Shown here piece after piece: positions 47,749 to 58,842 of a stretch of 64,000 nucleotides of DNA (within the stretch, counting starts at the first letter, position 1; each line of letters opens with the position of its first letter). The stretch spans positions 41,877,662 to 41,941,661 of the forward strand of contig CM070604.1 of NCBI GenBank assembly GCA_036346395.1. The letters run 5' to 3'. This stretch comes from Hsuehochloa calcarea (taxonomy: Eukaryota > Streptophyta > Magnoliopsida > Poales > Poaceae). The notes beneath the pieces were generated by a model. It saw nothing but the letters and a program-made list of their open reading frames with translations, was not told where the DNA came from and ran no database searches. Made by a program: the position numbers and the translations under genes.

Positions 47749-50700
47749 AGCTCAAAAATTCACTCCAAACCTCATTTTAATTCCAAAAAAATAGAAAGAG
47801 AGGAGGAGAGGGAGAGAATAAAGATAGCAAAGCTCTGCCAGTTTGTCGCGACGGAGAAATAGATAGAGTATCGGATTCGATCGGCCATCTTGCAGGTACA
47901 TTTTTTAAAATTTTGAACATTATATCAAAACATTATCGCTTAGCAAACAAAAATAGCGACATAGAATTTAGTAGATTAGATAAATATAGGCCTATTATGT
48001 AGTACATCATTTGAGCTGTGTACGAGGTAGGTAGAGTGTAATATAAATAATACCAGCTTTATTTAACTTCACATTTGTGCGCGGAAATTGTATTGTTAAT
48101 ATCGAAAATTAATTTTTAACTAAGAAAATAGCATGACACGTTTTAAAATTGAAAGAAAATCATGTAGCATCTAATTAGGGTAGGTAGAGCCTAATCGAAA
48201 TAATTGCAGCTTTATTTAACTCCCTATTTGTATGCGGTAATTATATTGTTAATACCGTGAATTATTTTATAACCAGGAAAATAGCATAACACGTTTTAAA
48301 ATTGTAAAGAAAATACAAAGCAGCTAATTAGGGTAGGTCGAGGCTAATTAGGGTAGGTTGAGCTTAATTGAAATAATTCCAACTTTATTTAGCTCTGTGG
48401 GGTAGGTAGAGCGTAATCCCAGCTTTATGACTTGTCGCATAAATTTGGTTTTCTATATGTGGTTGGTAATTATTTTTGTTAATGTCGCTTCCTATTACCT
48501 TATTACATATTTCATAGTCTTTACAATGCATGTACCAAATTTTCAGGTATGGCGGACCCAGACGACGATGTTGAGTGACCGTACAAGTTGCTTGACCCGG
48601 TGATTGACCTACAACATAGTAGCCGCCTCAGTACTATCCTCCCCTAGGAGGGAGAGGCGCCGATTGAGCATGGCACGTTGCGGCTGCGCACGCCCATCAG
48701 CGCATGGAGGTTGCACCCAAGCTGGGTGCCGAGGTACGTGCCATTGCGATCTTCGTGTACTCTTTTGTGGTCTGACTACTACGTGTGGACTAACATTCGT
48801 TCATAACCTGACCCGACGCGGGTTGAGGGCGGTAGGCCTCCTACCACTGGCATGGATGGTGGAGGCGATGTGGGAGGACGACCAGGACCGCGGTCCTAGT
48901 CGTACGTCCAGGCTTTTTCCAGATGACCGGGCCCTATTGAAGGCATTGATCGACTACTGGAGGCCGAAGACGCACATGTTTCACCTTCCGTGCGGGGAGA
49001 TGGCGCCGACGCTGCAGGACGTGAGCTTCCTGACCAGGTTGCCCTGCATAGACTTCCCCATGGCAGCGTATGAGATCTCGCCCACGTGGTGCACAGAGTT
49101 CCTAGCAAGGTTCCAGGATGTGCTGCCTCCAGGCAGCGATTACCACAAGTTCAGCAGCCCACACGGGCCGACGCTGAGGTGGATCTGCTTGTTTTGCGTA
49201 AGTCTTCGTAACTATTGTCCTCTCGTATTAATTCATTTGTGGACATTGCTGACGTGTATATGTCTTCTTGCAGCCCGAGCGTATGGCGGAGGACGCACCC
49301 GACGAGACGGTGATGAGGCACTTCGAGGCCTACATGCTGTGGCTATTCGGGTGGGTCATGATTATGGGGTCCCACGGTGACAGCGTCGACAAGCACTATA
49401 TCTGGTATGCACGTCAGCTCGCAGACTTGCCGGTGGAGGAGATCCAGCCCTACGCCTGGGGTTTGGTCGAGATGTGCACAACGTACCGTGCACTGTGCGA
49501 CATGTGCCGCCGTTCCTAGGACAACTCTATCCTCTCTAGATGTCCGCTACATCTGCAGTTGTGGTCCTTCGAGCGCTTCCAGATCGGACGTCCAAAGCTA
49601 GACATGGGAGTGTATACGGTCAGCCTGTATGCCGACAACGACGATGTGGACCGACCAACTATGGGCAAGGTGTGGCACTGTCAATGGGTTAGTTTTGTGA
49701 ACATTTATTATTTTCTTGTAATGCAATTAAAATTTTGTGTGCTAAGTTTTCCTTTGATCTATTCCACAGGTGAATTACGCACCGATCACCACGCAGGTGT
49801 CGTACCCGGACTACGTCGTGACATTCTGTAACACCCTGACCCAAAATCGGCTCAATGCCCAGCCCACCGTAGGGCGGACCCGCCCACACATAGCACCCCA
49901 CTTACACTTTCGTCCTCGCTTCGTGTAAAAGGGTTAACCCGGAGGTGCTACGTTTGGATCCAACAGGCATTATATACTACTACAACTCACTTGAGACAAG
50001 CAATGTGGGACTAATCCCACCACACAACTCCTCATGGGCCACATGGGCCACGCTACGAGCAGGCCGGGGTATTACACATTCGACCAGCTAACGGATGATG
50101 GCGTCATCTGGAGACCGTACACTCAAGAGAGGTGTCCACGCGCGTGCCCGGAGGACTTGACCAGCCTGTGCACGCAAGACTACATGTACTGGTACAAGTT
50201 GAGGGCCTTGGTGCATGAGGTCTTTGTGGAGGAGTACCAAGTGGCGCAGATCATGCATCGGTTCGGTCTGCGACAACAGGTCCCAGCCCCGAGGTGTAGC
50301 AGCTACCGGCCCATGTCCATGGGTAAGTTCACGCTTTAATTTTTTAGTACAATATATGTTACATACATATCAAATAATTGTCTTGTCGTCTATAGGTACA
50401 CTAGGAAGGGAGTACGTGGTACTACCACCTAGGCTGAGAAGATGTTCCCTTAGGTTCAGGGCTGGCTCAGCGCCTACGTCGACGTCGTCTTGGAGGATGC
50501 TCACTATGACCCCAGAAAATAAAAGGAGTGCATGGAGTGGTACGCCAGTCGGACGAGGCATCATTGCGTTCGGGTCGTGGTCGACCCACCATGACACGAG
50601 GCTGCAACATTAGACACATACACCACACAGTCGGACTCCGCATTCCACCATGTGGTACATATTCAACAGTCGGTACTTCATATTTAATTCGCTAGATTTA

Positions 50701-51480
50701 GGTTTCCAACTTGTTGATTATGTGTGCAAATAAATCTACACCAGGAGGTCCTCGAGTTGACAGCCTCTATGTAGCAGATGTCGCTTGAGGGGGCATCAGA
50801 GGGATATTACAGCGCATCACGGAGAAGGCAACGCGAGGGATCCAAATCGCAACTTGCCGCACACCGAGGAACCCAGTGGACCCACCAGTGCGTGGACGAG
50901 GGTCACCTATGGTGGCTCACAGCCATGGGCTCGTCCCCCAGACGTGGCAGGCGGATCCTCGTGACACCTTGGTGGGAGATCCTCGGGACAGTTTGCAGGT
51001 GGGCATGACACATTTAGTTCCGCTTTTTTATTTCGAACCCCACTAGTTACTAATGGCAATCTTCTCTTGCAGGTCCTCAGTTCCACCAATACATGGGGCA
51101 GGAGTATGCGGAGTCATCCGCGACTGCCTTCGTGCCCCCAGGTATGACTACCTTGCTTGATTTCGTAACATCCTATTTCGTGGTTTTTCCATGATTGCAT
51201 TCGTAACGTAATGTTTCACAGGGCGTGCACCACGTTGGGACAAAGCGGACTTTTCGTACAACGAGATATTCACCGAGGACATCTACTTCCCCAGGACCAG
51301 GCCTCCGCGAGGGCTTCTCAGCTGCCAGGTGTGCTGGAGCCGACCCTACTGATGTAGGACCTCGACCTCGGGACACCACCTCTGGCTCCTCACGTCGGTC
51401 GGGTACACCCCCAAGAGGGGCCGCTAGTAGATGTTTGTTCAGCCATGTCATGTAAATATTAATTTTGGTACAAATATAGT
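47749..51480 (+). pseudogene. M1 plant mobile domain (PMD) gene, interrupted
   Basis: Exon/intron structure is visible: 5' UTR to 47895, intron 47896-48546, coding exon from the ATG at 48549, intron 48734 to about 48820, exon to 49197, intron 49198-49273, exon to 49687, intron 49688-49769, exon to 50322, intron 50323-50395, then further exons. PMD signatures are GLLPLAWMVEAMWEDD, WRPKTHMFHLPCGEMAPTL and LFGWVMIM. PMD proteins such as Arabidopsis MAIN act in silencing and genome stability; transposon PMDs have unknown roles. Defects: TGA as codon 10 (48576-48578), a lost acceptor AG near 48820, TAG at 49517-49519, and an inserted solo LTR (49827-50076). Confidence 0.85.
49827..50076 (+). mobile_element. 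Small (250-bp) solo LTR in a PMD exon
   Basis: The insertion runs TGTAACACCC to GGTATTACA and is flanked by the perfect 5-bp duplication cattc (49822-49826, 50077-50081). It splits the exon after the DYVVTF codons, and the reading continues at DQLTDDG on the other side. Length and termini fit the solo LTR of a TRIM-like or other short-LTR element. No internal domain is present. Strand is arbitrary. Confidence 0.88.
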
Positions 51481-51548
51481 AATACTAGTATCGTGTTTCA
51501 TTATCTCTTTTTGGCGTACACACCCTGCACCACCCTCTCCGCCTTGCG

Positions 51549-51827
51549 ACGTAACCCAACGAGTCAGCTTTGTGATGATATGTGACCCAACGAGATAACT
51601 TTGCACAGCGACATGACCCAACGAGTCAGCTTTGTGTAGAGACTTGACCCAACAAGACAGCTTTGTGTAGAGACATGACCCAACTAGTCAACTTTGTGCA
51701 GAGATGTGACCTAACGAGACAGCTTTGTGCAGTGACATGACACAACGAGTCAGCTTTGTGCAGCGATATGACCCAACGAGTTAGCTTTGCGCAGAGACGT
51801 GACCGAATGAGACAGTGTTGCGTAGAG
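51549..51827. repeat. Nine-copy 31-bp minisatellite
   Basis: Nine units of exactly 31 bp (consensus acatgacccaacgagtcagc + tttgtgcagag) run head to tail, followed by a partial tenth. Units alternate in part between gagtcagc and gagacagc variants, suggesting a 62-bp dimer. It lies between the PMD and GRF-finger genes of M1. Confidence 0.95.
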
Positions 51828-51972
51828 ACATGATGCAGCACTGCCTCGTGGACGCGAATTTTCGTCAACTGAATTACAATTCAGCCGCGTATGTAGGGCC
51901 ACTCGGTCTATAAGTAGTACCCATTCCACAGCGGGTTCTCCTGCATCAACACTTCAACGCAATCTCTCTAAG

Positions 51973-52694
51973 ATGGAGAAGAAATGGGAAGAGATATGTG
52001 AACTCACAAGGCATGTTGTGGCCCTGAACGAACAAAGGGCGCGTGCTAAGAGGGCACCTCCCCGCAATGACGCCACCCCCTGTAGCAGCAACCCCGTCTA
52101 GAACATTCCAACTGAGCCTTTGCCACAAAACCCGCTCGAGGGAGAGACGTCGTCTCTCTGTTGGTGTAGAGACCTATACAAGTTCTTCAAGTCTAAGCAG
52201 CGACTCAGCTTCGGCAAGCGTTACTACGGTTGTGCGAACTACTCTAGCTATCCTGACCGCCATTGGGACACGAGCAGCTATCGGCAGCTAGTAAGGAGCA
52301 GTTACAGTATGCTCCCCTACCATTTCTCTTTCAAAGTACATACTAACAACCTCACCCGTCCACCCATAGTACCCGGATCCGTTATGTGGCTACCGCAAGT
52401 GGATCGACCAAGAGATCCACCCACCCACGTGACCAGTGGCGTATGAACTACGAGGAGTAGGATACCAAAAGGGTCCACGAGATCTGGGAGGAGGAGCGCC
52501 GCAACGATGAGCAAAACGAGTGTATCTGTCGGGAGATGAAAGCTCATCTCGAGGCGTGTAGCCGCGGGGAGCGCGAGGCTCGCGAGAGGGGGTGCGAGAA
52601 AAAGAGGAAAATGGTGGCCATGGCGAGGGAGGCCGGCGAGGAGTACAATGCTGAGCTCATAAAGAATGGTAAATGGCCCCAGTTCAAGCAGTAG
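51973..52694 (+). pseudogene. M1 GRF-type zinc-finger gene
   Basis: The ATG at 51973 begins MEKKWEEICELTRH. A finger block follows, with CWCRDLYKFFKSKQRLSFGK and YYGCANY and then DPLCGYRKWID after a 79-bp intron (52291-52369, GT-AG). Cysteine spacing and the final CGY-x-KW match plant GRF zinc fingers, which bind single-stranded nucleic acid in other proteins. A Glu/Arg-rich helical tail ends KWPQFKQ at 52694. An in-frame TAG interrupts the first exon after the SSNPV codons (about 52098), and another TAG falls after MNYEE. GRF fingers often accompany Mutator genes; their role in transposition is unknown. Confidence 0.75.
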
Positions 52695-53126
52695 TTCGGG
52701 CCATTCGGTAGTAGTCTCCCATCCTACCCGCTATATTTTTTACTATCTCCTAAAGGTATGTATACTTACATAGTCCAGATGCTTATGTCCTAGTATACTG
52801 TAGTAGTAGCGAGGATGATTAAAGCAATTAGCCGAACCATCATGTCATATGCCCATGTGTAATGTTCTTCTATCTACGGATTCTAATGTATTTCTGGTTC
52901 CTTGCCTCGCACTTTACCTTCGGTCAATGGAGTAAATTTTCTAGTAACAAAAAGTCAAGATCGTGTAAATATGAACAGAAGACAAAGGGACAAGCACAAC
53001 CCCAACTCCTTCCACAATTGGTAAGGAAGATAAAATCATGCGAATTTACCATTACTCAAAACTACAACATATCACACTGATATTACATAACATTGAACAA
53101 AACATCATCACATTGGCAATCGCATA
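52695..53126. other. M1 intergenic gap between convergent genes
   Basis: AT-rich sequence that would hold both 3' ends. One copy of the ttacataacatt motif seen as tandem repeats in M2 lies near 53080. No gene is seen. Confidence 0.6.
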
Positions 53127-55330
53127 TTACAATTGTCCTTGTGGACTGCCTCGAGTCGGGCGGCCGGATGAGGTCCTCGCGGCGACGCCTAGAGTGCCAG
53201 TGTCTCCTTCGTCCTGAGGATTTCTTGCTAGGCATTTCTTGAAGGTGTGCTCACACACCCTGTAAATGGAGCACTTTTTCGTATGACGTCCCGCTTCTGC
53301 TTCGTCCATGTCATTCCTGATGCGTTGTACCTGTCGTCGGCCGACCTATCCCTTCAGCCTTTCAATGTCCATAGCCCAGATTAGTTGCTCCCAAGTCAGA
53401 TGGCTAGTGAAATGGCCAACCACGGCGTAACCATACATCTCCGCACTCCATGTTTGCATTACCTCGTCTTTATTGAAGTAATCAGAGAGGTACTGCCCAG
53501 GATGTTGCGCCACCGTGAAACATGCGACCATGACATGGGAGCAGGGCCTATGTAGAAGAAGGGGTATGTTGCAAGTGCATACGTAACTAGCACGGCGTAG
53601 CGTGGACTCATGGGTAGTCCTCTCGTAGTTCGTCCCGCGGCATCCTTTATCCCTATACATTATCTCGAAGCGAAGCTTCCTTGTGTCCATCTTGAATGTC
53701 CGATGCATCTCACCCTTCTTGCTCTTCTCGTCCATGTACTTGGTGATCATGGCGGAGTAGAGTACTATGTCATTTGCCATGACGAGCGACGCGTTGTTTC
53801 TTCTGTCAACAAAGTAGTCTGCCGTACCGCGAAGAATTGCCTTCACAATACCAACCAAAGGGCGATACCTTGCGCCACGTATGACCCAGTTGTAAACCTC
53901 AGCTAGATTGGTTGTCATGATATCATATCGAACGTCACCCCTGTCATGCAGTAGCGACCACTTCTCCTTAAGCTCGTGCTCAATCTAGTCTGAGAAGCAT
54001 TTCACCTGCGCCCTCGTCCTCCTCGTCAGACTGGGACCATCTGTGGGTAGCCATTGCAATGCTTCAGGGACCTGGTCAGCACTTGGGGTGGCCCATTGCA
54101 CTGCCTCCCTTCTGTGCGTTTGGGTCCGCTCATCCAGAATCTTCCAGAGTGCTTCAAACTTCCACTGTTTGTTCTGGTTGCACAATCGCTTTAACAGGTT
54201 CATCAGCTCCTTGTTGCAGAACTGCTTGTAGAAGTTTGCCCCAAGTGCCTCATGCACCACCTGCTCTAGAGATTCACCCATGCAAGTGGTTCGTTATCTC
54301 CTTGTTGTAGCTGGGTTATTGCACTCAGCAGGCCAGCATGCCGATCATGAATGATGCATACGTTTGGACGGCACTGTACAGCAAAAATCCTCACATTCTT
54401 CAAGAACCACAACCAACTGTCTGTGTTCTCACTTTCAACAAAAGAGAATGCCATAAGAAGAATTTAATTGTTGCCATCCATCGCTATTGCGGTCAGTGTC
54501 TAACCCTTGTATTTTCTAGTCAGGAATGTGCTATCTACGCACAAGACTAGACGGTAGTGCCGGAATGCATCGATACATAGACCAAAGGCGAAGAATGCTC
54601 GCTGCAGTACCCTCTTATTGGCCCACTTCGGATGTGTGGTGTCTTGAATGTCGACATGAGTGTTGGAATTCCTATCTTGTATGACTCGGAGTAGCCCGTG
54701 AAGGTTGTGGTATGAATCCTCGAACGTGTCGAACCTTGATTCCACTGCCTTCTATTTTGCCTTCCAAGCCTTGGCATAGTTGATTATGTACTGGAGTCTT
54801 GCCTCAATCTCATGAATGATGGATCGTGACTAAAAATCAATATTATCCACGGTCTCACTATACATGAGGATGGCGATGAAGCCTGATGACAGGTTCCTAT
54901 AGGACTGAACTGACTCAGCGACAACGCATGTGTGTAGGACCACTATAGAGCACTTCCAGTAGGTGTCCCCCTTAGGCTGAAATACGTGCACTTGCCAAGG
55001 GCATCCCTCTATTTCACCCTTCACGTCATAGCATCTTGGGTCTCCTGTGAATGTGCACCGCACCGCCAAGGCCCAGAATTTGACCGTCTCCTGCACGACC
55101 TCCTTGCATTTGTACACAGCTCCTTGCCTGATCTTACTCTGATCGTACTCCCTTGGCACACAGGAGCCAAATGGAACCGCCCTTGCCACATCATCTTACT
55201 CGATCGTTCATCGACAATGCATTGGCACACAGGAGCCAAATGGAACCGCCAGCTGGTCCACATCGTCCTCGTCGTCAGATCCTTCATTTTCGATAGCATC
55301 GACAATGCATTGTAGTCCGCTCAATGTGGT
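53127..55330 (-). pseudogene. M1 MuDR-type transposase
   Basis: The N-terminal DNA-binding part (55189-54830) has GCPWQVHVFQPKGDTYWKC. The MULE catalytic domain carries Asp in VLCVDSTFLTRKYKG (54535-54533) and Asp in VCIIHDRHAGLL (54346-54344). The frame 54281-53985 follows, then 53918-53346 with a SWIM finger, CTC...CSH, at 53579-53535. A terminal zinc knuckle (53309-53127) has Tyr in place of its second Cys (CSIYRVCEHTFKKC). The protein would cut and rejoin element ends. Several in-frame stops, two of them clearly at expected Gln codons (CAG to TAG, CAA to TAA), plus one frameshift near 54275 inactivate it. Confidence 0.88.
55153..55250. repeat. 29-bp direct repeat, 69 bp apart, at transposase N-terminus
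   Basis: ttggcacacaggagccaaat... occurs at 55153-55181 and 55222-55250. The 69-bp offset equals 23 codons, so the N-terminal block is duplicated in frame but with stops. Confidence 0.85.
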
Positions 55331-55972
55331 GGATTCACCGGTCCATCATTTGCCCTATGGTTTAGCGCGAATGAAGGAGTTGGATTGGTATCTCACCCAA
55401 ATCTCACCCTCCCACGACATACGTAGATATGACTATCATGACTTTGTTCCCTTCAGCTGCACTAACTCCCAATATATGGGTTGTGTTGCTCGGGGGGCAA
55501 GGCGACTCAATATCAGATCATACACATCACGGTCCACTTGAAATGTGTGAAACAACCACCAGATCACAGCGCCTCATGTACACCCCTCTGCTCTTGGCAG
55601 GGTCACGGTCGCCGATTGGAAATAACACAGATTAATCCCCTCGGGACCCTCAAGAATATTCCCTAGACCGTAGTAAATTTTAAAATTGGCGATGTCTGAC
55701 ATAATTGACGCACTGCACCATGAAGAACATTTCCAAATTAACCACATATCTAAAACAAGACTACCCACCAAAAAATAATTATGTACAACATGCTGCACTA
55801 CTCAACCGTACAACCAAAACTATGTAATCATTCGGTTCAAAAAATTACCTCACAGCTGGTCAACCGGATGGCAGCGCTTCGCTAGCTTCTCTCCTTCCCT
55901 CTACTCCTCTCCCTTCCATCCTTCTCTTTTTTTAATACAAATGAGTCATGTGCCGAATTTTAGGCTTTCATG
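55331..55972 (-). other. Upstream region of M1 transposase
   Basis: This would hold the promoter, leader and any 5' intron of the minus-strand gene. No further coding motif is seen. Confidence 0.5.
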
Positions 55973-56189
55973 GAGCTCTTATAGGGAAAGAGTCCCTATC
56001 GCTAGTTCAACTCACGACAGGGAGTTAGACCGGTGACAGGAAGGCAACAGGGTTCCTGTCGCCAGTTGAATCGGCGACAGGCGCCTGCCGCCAGTTCAAC
56101 CGGCGACAGCAACCCATTTTAGTTATTTTTTGGGATGACTATTTATTTTTGTAATTTTCTTTTAAAATAATATTATTTTAGAAAATTCA
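55973..56189 (-). repeat. M1 right terminal inverted repeat
   Basis: The reverse complement begins gaattttctaaaataatatt and aligns with 24939-25189. It contains palindromes such as cctgtcgcc...ggcgacagg (56055-56081) and cctgccgcc...ggcgacag (56083-56108). Confidence 0.88.
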
Positions 56190-56250
56190 GGAGGGGAGAG
56201 AGGCCGATGGCGGTATTGGGTGGGAGGTGGTTTGGTTGGGCTTTTGTTTC

Positions 56251-56470
56251 GAATGTTTTTGAAATAATATTAATTTAAAAGATAATTATAAAAATAAATA
56301 GTCGATTTTTTACAAAACTAGGTGTCTGTTGTCATTTCATTTGGCGACAAATAGTCGAAAAAATTTACAAAACTAGGTATGCACTGACGATAGGGGGCTG
56401 AATAATACATAGAGCTCCCTATCGCCAGTTGAATTGGCGATAGAGACCTCCCTATACTGTTTTTATTGAC
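56251..56470 (+). repeat. M2 left terminal region
   Basis: It includes an AT-rich terminus and the palindromic block ccctatcgcc...ggcgatag (about 56420-56443). Confidence 0.75.
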
Positions 56471-56493
56471 TATTTCTGAGCACATATTTTCTA

Positions 56494-56690
56494 GACAAAT
56501 CACACTGATGTTACATAACATTCTGCACAATGTCAAAACATCTTTTGTTGAAAAATCACAATGACATTACATAACATTCAGCGCAACATCATCGCATATT
56601 CTGTCGACAAATCATAATGACATTACATAACATTAAGCACAACGTATTTCGACAAATCAAAGTGATATTACGACATCATGCACGTTGCAA
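56494..56690. repeat. Degenerate 56-bp tandem repeat in M2
   Basis: Units start ga(c/a)aaatcacaatgacatta at 56494, 56550, 56606 and 56651. The first two are 56 bp; the third is 45 bp. M1 has a single related copy near 53070. Confidence 0.8.
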
Positions 56691-56799
56691 CAAATCAAAA
56701 TACACCTATGATACATATGTGCCTTTTTAGAATGAAAATAAATTCGATTGGAACAAAGATCATTAGTTTCAGCAGCCCATCACTCCCTTCCCCTTGTCT

Positions 56800-57803
56800 C
56801 CATACTACCTGCGGCAGCGGCGGCCAATCTCGAAGTTATCTATGTCCTGCAAGACGGGTCGGACTGTTGAATGATGTTAGGATAACACAACGTCAAACCA
56901 AATTAATAATTATGATGCATGCTGAACATAACTTACCTCTTGGATCCGGATTGCGCCCAAGCGACGGGGAGCAGTAGTACAACCCATGGTCTCACCCACC
57001 CTAACAGCCATAGCAAGTAGGCCTCGAAGTGCCTCCTCACCGTATGGTCGGGTGCGTCCTCTGCCATACGCTTAGACTGCAAGAAGACAGATACACATCA
57101 GCAAGGTGCACAAATCAATTGATGCTAGGGGACAAGAGTTTCGAGGACTTATGTAGAACTTGCAGATCCACTTCATCGTCGGCCCTTGGGTGCTGCTGAA
57201 CTCACTGCAGCCGCTATCCGGGGGCAGCACCGCCTAGAATATCGCCAGGAACTCCGTACGCCACGTGGCTGGGATATCATACGCGGCCACGAGGAAGCCA
57301 ACGTAGAGCAACCGGTCAAGAAGCTCATGTCTTGCAGCGTCGGAACCATCTCCCCACACAAAAGGTGAAACGTGTGCGTCTCCGGTCTCCACCGGTCAAC
57401 CAGCGCCATTAGGAGGCACTGGTCGTACAGAAAACTCCTGGACGTACGTTGACCACCCGCGCAGTCCTGGTCATCCTCCCACATCGCCTCCACCAACCTC
57501 GCTAGTGGAAGGAGGCATGCCCGCCTCAAACTGCGTCGAAAAAAAAAGAACAAACGTTACTCAACACAAAGTAGTTATGCTGTAAATGAGTACACGAAGG
57601 TCGTAACTGCACGTACCTTGGAACCCAATGTGGGTTCACCCTTCACACCCTCATGGGCATGCGCAGCTGCAGCGCACCAAGCTCAATCGCCGCCTCGCCC
57701 TCCCAGGGAAGGATGGTACTAAGGCGGCTACAATGATGTGCATCAATGACCAGATCAAGCAACTCATACGGCCACTACACAATGTGTCCTGGGTCCATCA
57801 TAC
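56800..57803 (-). pseudogene. M2 PMD gene remnant
   Basis: Exons on the minus strand: 57803-57617, 57530-57154 (LARLVEAMWEDDQDC, RWRPETHTFHLLCGEMVPTL), 57076-56937 (MAEDAPDHTVRRHFEAYLLW) and a short last piece ending near 56800. Introns are 86 bp and about 77-90 bp long. The donor at 57153 is AT instead of GT. Compared with M1 the region after the fourth coding exon is missing, so only about the N-terminal half of the domain is encoded. Confidence 0.82.
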
Positions 57804-58570
57804 CTGGAAATTCAGTACATACATTGTAAAAATAATCACCGTGCATAAATACAAAGCAAATTTAAGTTGGAATTATTTTTATTAAGCTATACAAACTCTA
57901 CTAACCTACTCTGCAATTTTTACAAGTATTTTATTAAGCTATACAAACCCTACAAACCTACAAAGTTTATTTAGGTTGCTTTTTTGCCTAGCTTCAATTA
58001 GGATTTTTTTCAATTTAAGATGGGTCATGTTATTTTCCTAGTTTAAAAATTTTCGACGTTACCACAGTAATCACCGCGAACCAATGGAAACCAAAATTAA
58101 GCAAAAATTATTTTCATTAAGCTCTACCTACCCTAGTTAGCAGCTCCGCAATTTTTACAGATTTTTAATAGGTATTTGGTATCTTGCTATTCTCTGAGGT
58201 GTCTTCCTGTTTTGTAGATTTATTATAAATCATTCGTATACTGCAACATAAATAATATATGCACAATTAACTAAACTATACATAGCTCAAATAATGTACT
58301 ACATAAAACAGCTAAAATTATCTTATCTATTGAATTCTATATCGCTATTTTTATTTGCTAACCGACAAGGTTTCAAAATAATGTACGAAGTTGCAAAAAT
58401 ATGTACCGGCAAAATAGCCGACCAAATCTGAAGCTCTGTTTCTCTCTCCTCCGCTACGAACTAGCAAGGCTTCACTACGTCCTTTCTCTCCCTTTCCTCC
58501 TCTGTCTTCTCCCTTCCTTCTCTTTTTTCTAGAATTAAATGATATTTTCCACCTATTTTAGGGTTTAAAT
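57804..58570 (-). other. M2 5' intron and leader of the PMD gene
   Basis: Homologous in reverse to 47800-48546 of M1: the tagcaaat...aaaatagcgat block is at about 58340-58370 and the gtacat intron start near 58400. It is AT-rich and non-coding. Confidence 0.75.
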
Positions 58571-58798
58571 AGGTAGACCCTATCCCCATTTCAACTTACA
58601 CAAGAATCCTGCGCCAGATGAAATGGTGACAGGAAGTTGGACAAGCGACAAGAGGTCAACTGGGTCCCTGTCGCCAATTGAAACGACGACAGGAGCTTGT
58701 TGCCATTCCAAATGGCGATATGAACCTACTTTTGTAAAAGAAAATTGACTCATTATTTTTATAATTATATTTTAAAATAGTATTATTTTAAAAAAATC
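58571..58798 (-). repeat. M2 right terminal region
   Basis: It carries imperfect palindromes ccctgtcgcc...gacgacagg (about 58666-58691) and the AT-rich end that pairs with 56251-56310. Confidence 0.78.
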
Positions 58799-58842
58799 AT
58801 TTTTGTTCGACAGACTTCAAGAGGAAGTTGAAAAAAGAATCG

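Larger units (their letters stand above)
24939..56189. mobile_element. Mutator-like element M1 with PMD, GRF-finger and transposase genes, split by copia C1
   Basis: A perfect 10-bp target duplication, AGGAGGGGAG, flanks the element at 24929-24938 and 56190-56199; 9-11 bp is the Mutator norm. Long inverted termini (24939-25189 and 55973-56189) align over more than 200 bp. Without the C1 insertion the element is about 8.7 kb, with two plus-strand genes and a minus-strand transposase converging on it. Association of PMD genes with Mutator elements is established; assignment of all three genes to one element follows from the termini. All three genes carry stops, so it is not autonomous now. Confidence 0.9.
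56251..58798 (-). mobile_element. Mutator-like deletion derivative M2
   Basis: The left end (gaatgtttttgaaataatatt, 56251) and right end (rc gatttttttaaaataatact, 58798) share the M1 terminal pattern including ataattataaaaata. The interior keeps only part of a PMD gene and its 5' intron, homologous in reverse to 47.8-49.5 kb of M1. No transposase is present. The target duplication is unclear because the flanks are T-rich (cttttgtttc / atttttgttc). It lies 51 bp beyond M1's right duplication. Confidence 0.8.

Noticed and set aside
51626..51868. 80-codon minus-strand frame over the 31-bp repeat
   Set aside because: It exists only because the repeat lacks stops in that frame; 31 is not a multiple of three, so no protein repeat is maintained.
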